Shown here piece by piece: positions 1 to 5,835 of a stretch of 8,812 nucleotides of DNA; the stretch's first letter is position 1, and the number at the start of each line of letters is the position of its first letter. Source of the DNA: an uncultured Alphaproteobacteria bacterium. Its GTDB lineage: Bacteria > Pseudomonadota > Alphaproteobacteria > Rickettsiales > UBA1997. Location: the NCBI GenBank assembly GCA_903959715.1, contig CAJBXX010000290.1, positions 1 through 8,812 on the forward strand. The letters are read 5' to 3'. Position numbers and translations under genes: made by a program. The notes beneath the pieces were generated by a model that worked only from the letters and a program-made list of their open reading frames with translations, was not told the DNA's origin and did no database searches.

Positions 1-70
1 AGTGGCAATTACCGCAAAAGCTGCGAAAGTTTTACCAGCGCCACCAGTTACGATTCTTAATGCATTACAC
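1..70 (-). repeat. Pilin-core direct repeat, copy 1
   Basis: This stretch matches 408-477 in the same orientation, with 57 of 70 bases identical by hand count. It encodes the CNA.RI.TGGAGKTF part of both pilins. Similarity fades beyond it, where the linker and signal peptide differ, so this is a gene duplication conserved by protein constraint rather than a recent mobile repeat. Confidence 0.75.
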
Positions 71-234
71 ATAACTCTGTTCAAAGAGTTTGAGCTTACA
101 CTAGCACTAGCATTAAGATTATCTTGTGCGAAGGCATCAGCCAAACCAAAAGATGAAGATAGAACTGGCAAAATCGTAACTGCCGAAATTGCAACTAAAG
201 ATAAAATTGATAGATTTTTTGAGAAGTTTTTCAT
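1..234 (-). CDS. virB2: VirB2-like type IV secretion pilin, copy A (3' end cut by window edge)
   Basis: Seventy-eight codons are visible, from an ATG at 234 to the window edge with no stop, so the C-terminal half is missing. The product begins with a Sec-type signal peptide (K-rich start, hydrophobic stretch at about residues 8-30, probable cleavage after the AFA at 34-36). A short linker follows, and then the pilin core opening SSNSLNRVMCNALRIVTGG (about 47-65) and the start of the first membrane helix. From SSN onward it matches the second pilin gene upstream almost residue for residue, including the CNA.RI.TGGAGKTFA block. TrbC/VirB2 proteins are the major pilus subunits of type IV secretion systems; the signal peptide is removed and the hydrophobic core inserts in the inner membrane before polymerisation. 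The gene lies 26 nt downstream of the larger copy, so co-transcription is likely. Unlike that copy it has no long insert before the core. The family call is firm; the function of this copy is inferred. Confidence 0.82.
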   Translation of the reverse strand, partial: MKNFSKNLSILSLVAISAVTILPVLSSSFGLADAFAQDNLNASASVSSNSLNRVMCNALRIVTGGAGKTFAAFAVIAT

Positions 235-260
235 AGTTTTTTAATTATTGTTGAGTTTTA

Positions 261-878
261 TTACCTAAAATTTATATCGCACATAGTTTTTGCGTTTTCA
301 CCAGAAATCGCAGCAACAATTGATGAAGCTCCAAACATGGTGGCAATACCGGCAGCAACACCGATCATCAAACCCCAAGAAACTTTACCAGTGAAGAAAC
401 CAATGCCGGTGGCTATTACTGCGAAAGATGCAAAAGTTTTACCGGCGCCACCAGTTGCAATTCTGAAAGCATTGCATATTGCTTTTGAAAGGGTGTTGCT
501 ACTAAGGTTTGCTACGGCATCAAGATTTCCTAAGGTGAGACCTGAATCAGCTTTATATGCTTCACACACACTAGTGCAATATGATTGAACGGCTGCATTA
601 GTTTGAGCAGTTAAGGAGGAGCCTTGGAAGGTAAAAACATTTGGTGTTGATGGGGTAAAGACAGAAGTGCCAGCTGCGGGTGCATTTGTTAAGGATATTG
701 TTAATTGGTTGCTTCCACTAACGGGAGCAGTGTTCGCTATACCTGTGCAAGCTGAATTGCAAGTTGTATTTTTGTCAGCAAGTGTTGCTGTATAATCAAT
801 CGCATAAGCCGAAGATGCCATCAAAATGTTTTGGGAAATTATGAAAATGAAAACGCTAAGAAGGTTGATAAATTTCAT
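261..878 (-). CDS. virB2: Enlarged VirB2-like type IV secretion pilin, copy B, with N-terminal extension
   Basis: This encodes 205 residues from an ATG at 878. Residues 1-26 form a Sec signal peptide (MKF start, hydrophobic 4-20, probable cleavage after the AYA at 24-26). Residues 27-124 are a Ser/Thr/Asn/Ala-rich region I do not recognise; it carries two CX3C motifs, C40-C44 and C101-C105. Residues 125-195 are a typical TrbC/VirB2 pilin core: CNAFRIATGG at 135-144, a first hydrophobic helix at about 148-163, a short polar turn (TGKVSWG, 163-169), and a second helix at about 170-190 with MFGASSIV. A last Cys is C200. VirB2 proteins are usually only 90-130 residues, so this one is unusually long. 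The extension should face the periplasm or the outside of the pilus. It could make this a minor or tip pilin, or an adhesin-like subunit; that is inference. The gene precedes copy A by 26 nt in a likely operon. No Shine-Dalgarno sequence is visible; the signal peptide fixes the start. Confidence 0.82.
   Translation of the reverse strand: MKFINLLSVFIFIISQNILMASSAYAIDYTATLADKNTTCNSACTGIANTAPVSGSNQLTISLTNAPAAGTSVFTPSTPNVFTFQGSSLTAQTNAAVQSYCTSVCEAYKADSGLTLGNLDAVANLSSNTLSKAICNAFRIATGGAGKTFASFAVIATGIGFFTGKVSWGLMIGVAAGIATMFGASSIVAAISGENAKTMCDINFR
408..477 (-). repeat. Pilin-core direct repeat, copy 2
   Basis: This is the partner of the stretch at 1-70, in the same orientation with 13 differences in 70 bases. 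It marks the boundary of clear homology between the two pilin genes; the sequence encoding the extended N-terminal part of copy B has no counterpart in copy A. Confidence 0.75.
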
Positions 879-930
879 GAAGCAGGTAAAATATTTTGTA
901 TGATATAATTTATTTTTAAAAATTTGTAGA

Positions 931-954
931 AAATTTCTTTCAGTGAAGAAATTT
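931..954. repeat. Inverted repeat between murB and the pilin genes
   Basis: Nine-base arms (aaatttctt at 931-939 and aagaaattt at 946-954) flank a 6-base loop. A second short pair, gtaga at 926-930 and tctac at 965-969, brackets it imperfectly. It lies in the 126-base gap between murB and the extended pilin gene. It could be a weak murB terminator, since a short T-run lies just beyond on the minus strand, or an operator for the pilin operon. The gap otherwise holds only AT-rich sequence, and I could not settle on a promoter. Confidence 0.4.
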
Positions 955-1004
955 ATTTTTAATATCTACTAAATTTATTGTTAAAAAAATATATGTCAAT
1001 AAAA

Positions 1005-1886
1005 TTATTTTAGAATTTTTATTTCCCATTCTAAATTAATTTTAAATTTTTTAAAAACTTTTTTTCTAGCCTCCTCGCCGAGGGTTATTAAATCTTGAGC
1101 CGAAGCGTTACCATTATTAATTAAGAAATTACAATGTTTTTGTGAAATTTGAGCATCTCCTATCGATTTCCCTCTAAAACCAATAGCATCAATTAATTCC
1201 CATGCTTTGTTATTAAGTGGATTTTTGAAAGTGCTTCCGCCGGTTTTTGCCCTTATGGGTTGTGATATTTCGCGATTTTTTTGCAATTCAAGAATTTTAT
1301 TGGCAACTTCTTGAGAATTTGATTTATTAATTTTAAATTTGCCATCGATAAAAATATATTTTTTAGCTAATTTATTTCCGCGATAAAAAAAACCAAAATC
1401 TTGATTTTTTATTTCATAAAAATTGCCGTTATAATCAATAGCGGTGGCACTTATCAAATTTTGCGAAACCTCGCCACCATAACATCCAGCATTCATGGCA
1501 ATTGCACCGCCAATTGATCCGGGAATTCCGCTAAGAAATTCTAATCCTCCCAATCCAAAATTTTTACAATATTGGGCAACATTAACGCATAAAGATGCCG
1601 ATCCGATATTTATAAAATCTTCTTCATGTTTTATTTCAGAAAAACTGGCGGGAAGTTTTATTAATATGCCTTTGACACCTTCGTCGGCGATTATTACATT
1701 TGAGCCAGCACCAATAATTTGAATGTTAATTTCGGGAGAAATATTTTGCAAAAAATAAATTAAATCTTCGATATTTTTTGGTCTAAACAAAATTTCAGCC
1801 TTGCCTTTGAGATCAAACCAATTATTGATTTTGGCGTTAAATCTATATTCACCTGCGACGGTGGGTAATTGTGATTTATCGATCAT
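1005..1886 (-). CDS. murB: UDP-N-acetylenolpyruvoylglucosamine reductase
   Basis: MurB is the cytoplasmic FAD enzyme that uses NADPH to reduce UDP-GlcNAc-enolpyruvate to UDP-MurNAc, the second committed step of peptidoglycan precursor synthesis. In the 293-residue product the FAD-binding domain shows GAGSNVI at 59-65 and SGIPGSIGGAIAMNAG at 119-134. The substrate side shows FFYRG at 166-170 and GGSTFKNP at 216-223, where Ser218 is the expected proton donor. The C-terminal domain has the IGDAQIS..HCNFLIN block (242-257) and LEWEI, with Glu288 the expected catalytic acid. Length and the short substrate domain fit the alphaproteobacterial type. I chose the ATG at 1886; a TTG at 1901 would add five residues (MKLKN). 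The start overlaps the end of trmB by 11 bp, so the two are probably translated from one transcript. A murB gene implies that the organism makes peptidoglycan. Confidence 0.96.
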   Translation of the reverse strand: MIDKSQLPTVAGEYRFNAKINNWFDLKGKAEILFRPKNIEDLIYFLQNISPEINIQIIGAGSNVIIADEGVKGILIKLPASFSEIKHEEDFINIGSASLCVNVAQYCKNFGLGGLEFLSGIPGSIGGAIAMNAGCYGGEVSQNLISATAIDYNGNFYEIKNQDFGFFYRGNKLAKKYIFIDGKFKINKSNSQEVANKILELQKNREISQPIRAKTGGSTFKNPLNNKAWELIDAIGFRGKSIGDAQISQKHCNFLINNGNASAQDLITLGEEARKKVFKKFKINLEWEIKILK

Positions 1887-2574
1887 GTTTTTCAATTTCA
1901 ATTAAGATGGGTTCTCTGCCTTCAAGGAGTGCCTTTTTTTGATATTTTGTGATTATCCAATCAGTGGGGAAATTTTGCCATGATTTTTTTGAACTTGCCA
2001 ACCATTTGAATTTTGAGCTTTTTAAAATATGACTTAGAATCCATGTTTTGTAGGAGTCATGATCGGTTGCAATAATAATTTTTCCATTATTTTTTAATTT
2101 CGGATAAATAATTTGCTCCAAGAAATTTTTGTTAATCAACCTTCTTTTAAAATGTTTATATTTTGGCCAAGGATCAGGAAATAATATAAAAATTTTTTCA
2201 AAAAAATGGTCAGGAAAATTATTAATAAAAATTCTAATATCTTGATTGGTAATTTTTAAATTATTTAGCGGTTCTTTTTCAAGCATTCCGAGTAAATTGA
2301 CAATACCGTTTAAATGAGGTTCGCAACCGTAAAAATTAACATCGGAATGTTGTTTGGCATTGGCAAAAATAAAATCGCCAAAACCAAAACCTATTTCTAA
2401 AAAATTTTTAGAAATTGCGTTGTCGATTTTTGATATTTCGTAAGATTGGTAAAAATTTTCTAACAAAAAATTTTTATGAAGAGATAATTTGCGACTTTTG
2501 ACTCTGCCAAAGCTACGAATTAATTTTTGTTTATGATCCAAGTTTTTCAACTCTGGCGATATGTCTTTGTCCAT
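1876..2574 (-). CDS. trmB: tRNA (guanine-N7-)-methyltransferase
   Basis: TrmB transfers a methyl group from S-adenosylmethionine to N7 of G46 in the variable loop of tRNAs. The 232-residue product carries the family's N-terminal RSFGRVKSRKL (20-30), the SAM-binding loop EIGFGFGDF (60-68), a GCEPHLNG acidic strand end (83-90), the signature FPDPWPKYKHFKRR (132-145) with the catalytic Asp in PDP, ATDHDSY (169-175), and a C-terminal TKYQKKALLEG block (209-219). Length is normal. I chose the ATG at 2574; a TTG directly in front (2577) would add one Met and is unlikely. The gene starts 44 bp inside rpiB and ends 11 bp inside murB, so it is the middle gene of a tightly packed cluster. Substitution of Cys for the more common Ile/Val in GCEP is minor. 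Confidence 0.95.
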   Translation of the reverse strand: MDKDISPELKNLDHKQKLIRSFGRVKSRKLSLHKNFLLENFYQSYEISKIDNAISKNFLEIGFGFGDFIFANAKQHSDVNFYGCEPHLNGIVNLLGMLEKEPLNNLKITNQDIRIFINNFPDHFFEKIFILFPDPWPKYKHFKRRLINKNFLEQIIYPKLKNNGKIIIATDHDSYKTWILSHILKSSKFKWLASSKKSWQNFPTDWIITKYQKKALLEGREPILIEIEKHDR

Positions 2575-2980
2575 CAAATTTTTGAGTAAAAAAAGTTTTA
2601 CAAATTGCTAAAGCATATTTTTTCTTGAGAAATCTTGCTCCAAGGCAAATAACATTGGCATTGTTGTGTGAGCGGGAGAGTTTGGCAATAGTTTTGTTAA
2701 AGCAAAGTGTCGCTCGAATTTTTTTGTGACGATTTGCTGATATTGACATGCCAACGCCACTTCCACAAATTAAAATGCCAAAATCATTTTCGGTAATTTT
2801 TTCGCATAATAGATTGGCGTAGTCTGGATAGTCCACTGAATTTTCTGCTGAATTGCAACCTAAGTCAATAATTTCAATGTTATTTTTTTTGAAAGAGTTA
2901 ATTAAATATTCTTTGAGTTTAAACCCAGCATGGTCGGAGGCTATATAAATTCTTTTTGTTAAAAAATAATTATTAGCCAT
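2531..2980 (-). CDS. rpiB: Ribose-5-phosphate isomerase B
   Basis: RpiB interconverts ribose 5-phosphate and ribulose 5-phosphate in the non-oxidative pentose phosphate pathway and so supplies ribose for nucleotides. The 149-residue product contains the family landmarks in order: IASDHAGF (13-20), VDYPDYA (49-55), ICGSGVGMSISANR (71-84) with the expected base Cys72, RSHNNANVICLGAR (103-116) with His105, and FDGQRHIARV (135-144). The related LacAB/RpiB family also includes galactose-6-phosphate isomerase subunits, but the single gene and the full set of motifs favour RpiB. It is the first gene of the rpiB-trmB-murB cluster and lies about 30 nt beyond the terminator hairpin of rpsI. Its promoter must therefore sit in or near that short gap, or transcription reads through. 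Confidence 0.94.
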   Translation of the reverse strand: MANNYFLTKRIYIASDHAGFKLKEYLINSFKKNNIEIIDLGCNSAENSVDYPDYANLLCEKITENDFGILICGSGVGMSISANRHKKIRATLCFNKTIAKLSRSHNNANVICLGARFLKKKYALAICKTFFTQKFDGQRHIARVEKLGS

Positions 2981-3010
2981 TTTTAGTTACAAGGAAAGGG
3001 GTGATTGAAA

Positions 3011-3047
3011 TATAAAAAATGAGTCTAGGGCTTGTGGCTCTAGACTC
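3011..3047 (-). terminator. Intrinsic terminator of the rplM-rpsI operon
   Basis: A perfect 8-bp stem (gagtctag at 3021-3028 with ctagactc at 3040-3047) closes an 11-base loop. On the minus strand it is followed by ATTTTTTATA (3020 to 3011). It starts 7 nt beyond the rpsI stop codon. This is the clearest terminator in the window. Confidence 0.88.
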
Positions 3048-3054
3048 AAAGAAA

Positions 3055-3531
3055 TTAACGCTTACGATAAGTTTGACCTTTACGAGCTTTTTTGAGACCG
3101 TATTTTTTTCGTTCAACAACTCTTGAATCACGAGTTAAGAAGCCTTGGGTTCTTAAAATCGGTTGATTGCTAGGATCGAATAAAACTAAAGCTTTGCTGA
3201 TGCCGTGAGATAACGCACCTGCTTGACCACTTTTGCCACCGCCTAATATTGTTGCCACAACATCGAATTTATTTTCATTTTTAGTAACGCCGAAAGGTGC
3301 TTTTGCGATGTTAACAAGTATTTCGCGACCGAAATAGTTTCGGACTTCTCGATCGTTAATTGTAACTTTTCCAGTTCCTTGTTTGATCCAAACTTTGGCA
3401 ATGGCGTTTTTTCTTTTGCCAGTTGCGTAAGAGCGACCTAGAGAATCGCGAACTTGTAGATAAACTTTTTTATCTTGAGTTTCGTCTTTTTGTTTAATTT
3501 CTATAATTTTTTCTTTAATTAATGCAGACAT
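3055..3531 (-). CDS. rpsI: 30S ribosomal protein S9
   Basis: S9 (uS9) is a 30S head protein whose C-terminal tail reaches the P site and contacts the tRNA anticodon stem-loop. The 158-residue product has an N-terminal extension of about 33 residues typical of alphaproteobacteria. It then shows the S9 core: [14 protein letters not shown] (35-48), [19 protein letters not shown] (96-114), and [20 protein letters not shown] (132-151). The tail ends in TYRKR, keeping the invariant terminal Lys-Arg. It follows rplM after only 3 nt, the universal bacterial rplM-rpsI pairing, and ends at a strong terminator. The upstream sequence has no Shine-Dalgarno motif, so translation may be coupled to rplM. Confidence 0.98.
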   Translation of the reverse strand: MSALIKEKIIEIKQKDETQDKKVYLQVRDSLGRSYATGKRKNAIAKVWIKQGTGKVTINDREVRNYFGREILVNIAKAPFGVTKNENKFDVVATILGGGKSGQAGALSHGISKALVLFDPSNQPILRTQGFLTRDSRVVERKKYGLKKARKGQTYRKR

Positions 3532-3534
3532 AAT

Positions 3535-4002
3535 TTAGTTAGTTTTTTTGTTTTTACGATTCATGGCGCCAACATCCAGTATTTGAGGATTTTGTGCTTG
3601 ATGCTTGTGCTCGTTGCCTTTGTAGATATGAAGTTTAGTCATTAAATCTCTTTGTAATGGACCGCGAGACATCATTCTCGAAACCGCATATTCAAGGATT
3701 CTTTCTGGATGTTTTCCTTCCATGATTTGACGAGCGGTGCGATCTTTGATGCCACCTGGATAGCCCGTGTGCCAATAATAAAGCTTTTCGGCGTATTTTT
3801 TGCCCGTAAGTTTAATTTTTTCGGCGTTAATGACGATAACATAATCACCGCAATCAATGTTTGGAGTAAAAGTGGTTTTGTGTTTGCCTCGTAAAATTTT
3901 TGCGATAATTGAGGACAAGCGTCCAACCACTAGATCTTCGGCGTCAATCAACCACCATTTTTTTTCAATTTCACTTGGTTTCGCTGTATATGTTTTAAGC
4001 AT
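3535..4002 (-). CDS. rplM: 50S ribosomal protein L13
   Basis: L13 (uL13) is an early-assembly 50S protein that binds 23S rRNA. The 155-residue product contains [19 protein letters not shown] (14-32), [20 protein letters not shown] (39-58), [12 protein letters not shown] (59-70), [16 protein letters not shown] (75-90) and [14 protein letters not shown] (98-111). All are standard for the family. The C-terminal extension ending NRKNKKTN makes it longer than the 142-residue E. coli protein and is usual in alphaproteobacteria. It is the first gene of the operon. A stem-loop leader and a weak promoter candidate lie within about 80 nt upstream, suggesting control at the 5' end of the message. No Shine-Dalgarno sequence is seen before the ATG; the 14 bases before it are only A and T. 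Confidence 0.98.
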   Translation of the reverse strand: MLKTYTAKPSEIEKKWWLIDAEDLVVGRLSSIIAKILRGKHKTTFTPNIDCGDYVIVINAEKIKLTGKKYAEKLYYWHTGYPGGIKDRTARQIMEGKHPERILEYAVSRMMSRGPLQRDLMTKLHIYKGNEHKHQAQNPQILDVGAMNRKNKKTN

Positions 4003-4017
4003 AATATAATAAAAAAC

Positions 4018-4055
4018 TTGTTAACTGCTTCTAGGCAACAGAGCCTAGTTGACAA
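4018..4055 (-). promoter_or_regulatory. Stem-loop in the rplM leader
   Basis: A perfect 6-bp stem (ctaggc 4031-4036, gcctag 4043-4048) closes a 6-base loop. Seven-base outer arms (ttgttaa 4018-4024, ttgacaa 4049-4055) pair with one mismatch, leaving a 6-base bulge. On the minus strand the outer stem runs almost directly into GTTTTTTATTATATT and then the rplM ATG. It could be an L13-responsive leader, an attenuator-like terminator or a 5' stabilising hairpin; the sequence alone does not decide between these. Confidence 0.45.
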
Positions 4056-4084
4056 TTTAAATTTATCTAAAGATTTTTTGTTAA
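4056..4084 (-). promoter_or_regulatory. Candidate promoter for rplM-rpsI
   Basis: On the minus strand, TTAACA (4084-4079, five of six bases of the -35 consensus) stands 17 nt before TTTAAA (4061-4056, four of six of the -10 consensus). Transcription would start near 4050, at the foot of the leader hairpin. Such matches are easy to find in AT-rich sequence, so this is weak. Confidence 0.3.
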
Positions 4085-4097
4085 GATTTTGTATCTA

Positions 4098-4152
4098 AAA
4101 ATTACTAGCACTAATAAAAAACAACTAATAACAAAACTAAGTTAGTAATTTT
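4098..4152. repeat. Inverted repeat upstream of rplM
   Basis: Ten-base arms (aaaattacta 4098-4107, tagtaatttt 4143-4152) are perfect complements separated by 35 bases. The spacer itself contains actaata twice (4110-4116 and 4124-4130). This lies in the 251-base gap between the acetyltransferase and rplM, which holds no ORF or tRNA that I can recognise. It may be an operator, or chance in low-complexity sequence. Confidence 0.3.
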
Positions 4153-4218
4153 AAACTCAACTAAAAACAAAGTCAACTTAACAAATAAATTAAATAAGGG
4201 GCAAGCATTAAACCAAGC

Positions 4219-4260
4219 CAAATAAAAAAAGTCAAATCAATTTTTAAGTTTTTTTATTTG
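4219..4260 (-). terminator. AT-only inverted repeat at the end of the acetyltransferase gene
   Basis: Twelve-base arms (caaataaaaaaa 4219-4230, tttttttatttg 4249-4260) pair perfectly around an 18-base spacer. On the minus strand the 3' arm is a T-rich tract, giving an A-tract/T-tract terminator shape. The repeat includes the stop codon of the acetyltransferase (4254-4256). The stem is nearly all A-T and so weak; the terminator role is inferred from position. Confidence 0.4.
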
Positions 4261-4817
4261 TAAAAATCAGATCTTAGTAAACTAAGAAAAACCACATCGC
4301 GAAATTCGCCTTTGTGTAAACGGTGTTGCCTTAAATAGCCTTCAATTATAAAGCCATTTTTCTTTAAAAGATTTTGCGATGGCAAATTTTGCGGAACAAC
4401 ATTGGCTTCGATGCGATTAACTTTAAATTCATAAAAACCATAATCGCAAATTTGTTTAAGAGCCTTACTCATTATACCTTTTTGCCAATATTCTTGAGCT
4501 AAATCATAACTCACTTCAATTCTTTTGTGATAAGAGTTGAAGCCAGTTAAGCCAATGGAGCCAATTATTTTATTATCTTCTTTGCGAGCTATTGCAAAAT
4601 AAGCGCCGTCACCGCGTTGAAAAGTATTTTTCCAATAATAAAAATCATGTTTTGCTTCCTCAATATTTTGTGGAATATTGCATAAAATATATTGATTAAC
4701 CGCGGGATTTGAATAATATTCAAAATAATTTTCAACATCATCATTGTGCTCTTCTCTAAGGATGAACTCTCCCAAATCAAAGCTTGGCATCGTTTTTATA
4801 AAATTAGTATTTTGCAT
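4254..4817 (-). CDS. RimJ/RimL-like GNAT N-acetyltransferase
   Basis: The 187-residue product fits the acetyltransferase_3 branch of the GNAT fold, which transfers acetyl from acetyl-CoA to an amino group. Visible features are the N-terminal FILREEHNDDVENYFEYYSNPAV (18-40, the usual L/R..D....Y..N..V pattern), AYFAIARKEDNKIIGSIGL (72-90, strands around the core), the pyrophosphate-binding segment EYWQKGIMSKAL (109-120), NRIEANVVPQNLPSQNLLKKNGF (134-156) and a C-terminal EGYLRQHRLHKGEFRDVVFLSLL stretch. The usual small residue after the loop glycine is Met116, a mild variation. RimJ and RimL acetylate N-terminal residues of ribosomal proteins S5 and L12, but other members modify tRNAs, antibiotics or small amines, so the substrate is open. 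It appears to be a single-gene unit, divergent from gshB and followed by an AT-only inverted repeat that may terminate it. Confidence 0.87.
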   Translation of the reverse strand: MQNTNFIKTMPSFDLGEFILREEHNDDVENYFEYYSNPAVNQYILCNIPQNIEEAKHDFYYWKNTFQRGDGAYFAIARKEDNKIIGSIGLTGFNSYHKRIEVSYDLAQEYWQKGIMSKALKQICDYGFYEFKVNRIEANVVPQNLPSQNLLKKNGFIIEGYLRQHRLHKGEFRDVVFLSLLRSDFYK

Positions 4818-4830
4818 TTATTTTTTAAAA

Positions 4831-4838
4831 ATTATGAT
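4831..4838. promoter_or_regulatory. Candidate divergent -10 elements between the acetyltransferase gene and gshB
   Basis: On the plus strand TATGAT (4833-4838), and on the minus strand CATAAT (4836-4831), each match five of six bases of the -10 consensus. They lie in the short gap between two divergent genes, where both promoters must fit unless they lie inside the genes. No convincing -35 hexamer stands at the right distance on either side. Confidence 0.25.
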
Positions 4839-4872
4839 GAATAAATATTTTTAACATTTAATGTTTTTTAAA

Positions 4873-5835
4873 ATGAAAATAGTTGCGCAAATGGATGATA
4901 TTTTTTCAATAAATATCAAAACCGACACTACTTTTTTAATGCTTCAAGAGGCTCAAAATCGTGGTCACGAGATTTTTTATTACACTCCGCAAACAATGTT
5001 TTTTGATGTTAAAAAGCAAAAAATTTTCGCACAAATATCAAGAATAAAACTTAATAATTCAAGTAATTTTTGTGAAATTTTAGAAAAAAAATATCAAGAC
5101 CTTGTTAATTTTGATGTTATTTTAGTGCGACAAGATCCGCCTTTTGATATGAATTATTTAACAACTACTTATTTTTTAGAAAAAATAAAAGATTTGGTGT
5201 TAATAGTTAACGATCCAACTAATATTCGTAATTGTCCTGAAAAGTTATTTGTTACTAATTTTCCTAATTTAACGCCTCCGACCATTATTTCCGCAGATTT
5301 GCAAAGTATAAAAGATTTTCATAAAGAACATAAAAAAATTATTTTAAAACCGCTTTATTCCTTTGGGGCTGATGGCGTTATATTGATTGATGAAAGCGGG
5401 CAAAATTTAGCATCAAATTTTGAAATGATGCAAAAACTTTACCAAACGCCTTTGATTGCTCAAAAATTTTTAGCAGAAATTAAGGCGGGCGATAAAAGAA
5501 TTTTTTTATTAGATGGAGAGCCAATTGGAGCGGTCGCAAGAGTTGCACAAGATGGCGAAATTCGCTCAAATTTACATATTGGAGGCGATGCCCGCAAGAC
5601 CGAATTAAGTGTGCGAGATTTAGAAATTTGTCGAGAAATTTCTCCGCATTTAAAAAAATTAAATTTATTGTTGGTGGGAATCGATGTGATTGGAGATTAT
5701 TTGACGGAAATAAATGTTACTTCGCCGACATGCGTCCCCGAAATAAATTTATTTAATAATCAAAAATTGCAAATCAAAATTTTAGAAAAAATTGAGGAAA
5801 AATTTTTGAATTTTAAAGATCGTATAAAGCTTTAA
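4873..5835 (+). CDS. gshB: Glutathione synthetase (ATP-grasp)
   Basis: GshB joins gamma-glutamylcysteine and glycine with ATP to make glutathione in the cytoplasm. From the ATG at 4873 the product is 320 residues, close to the E. coli 315. It opens with the typical MKIVAQMDDI and TDTTFLMLQEAQNRGHE (17-33). It continues with VRQDPPFDMNYLTTTYFLE (85-103), NDPTNIRNCPEKLF (113-126), the glycine-rich ATP loop LKPLYSFGADGV (158-169), QKFLAEIKAGDKRI (197-210), RSNLHIGGDA (231-240), and the metal- and substrate-binding VGIDVIGDYLTEINVTSPT (268-286). An upstream in-frame ATG at 4861 would add MFFK; the shorter form matches the family start better. It is the only plus-strand gene here, and no glutamate-cysteine ligase (gshA) is visible. 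Its last 23 bp overlap the end of corC on the opposite strand, with no terminator between them. Confidence 0.96.
   Translation: MKIVAQMDDIFSINIKTDTTFLMLQEAQNRGHEIFYYTPQTMFFDVKKQKIFAQISRIKLNNSSNFCEILEKKYQDLVNFDVILVRQDPPFDMNYLTTTYFLEKIKDLVLIVNDPTNIRNCPEKLFVTNFPNLTPPTIISADLQSIKDFHKEHKKIILKPLYSFGADGVILIDESGQNLASNFEMMQKLYQTPLIAQKFLAEIKAGDKRIFLLDGEPIGAVARVAQDGEIRSNLHIGGDARKTELSVRDLEICREISPHLKKLNLLLVGIDVIGDYLTEINVTSPTCVPEINLFNNQKLQIKILEKIEEKFLNFKDRIKL

Noticed and set aside
2..588. Two plus-strand open frames (2-244 and 337-588) with similar translated segments
   Set aside because: They are antisense to the same conserved part of the two pilin genes. Their mutual similarity comes from the duplication on the minus strand, and neither product has a recognisable domain.
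1887..1901. TTG start for murB adding five residues
   Set aside because: An ATG follows at 1886 and is the more usual codon. Neither has a ribosome-binding motif, so the choice stays slightly uncertain.
3672..3926. Minus-strand open frame inside rplM
   Set aside because: It is a shifted frame within a certain ribosomal protein gene and has no family features.
3021..4048. Shared CTAG-based stems and a 6-base complementarity (GGCTCT with AGAGCC) between the rplM leader and the rpsI terminator
   Set aside because: Six bases of complementarity over this distance are easily due to chance, and both elements are explained locally.
4003..4253. Possible tRNA or small RNA gene in the gap
   Set aside because: I found no T-loop GGTTCRA pattern, no acceptor stem and no cloverleaf; the stretch is low-complexity A/T with only the inverted repeats listed.
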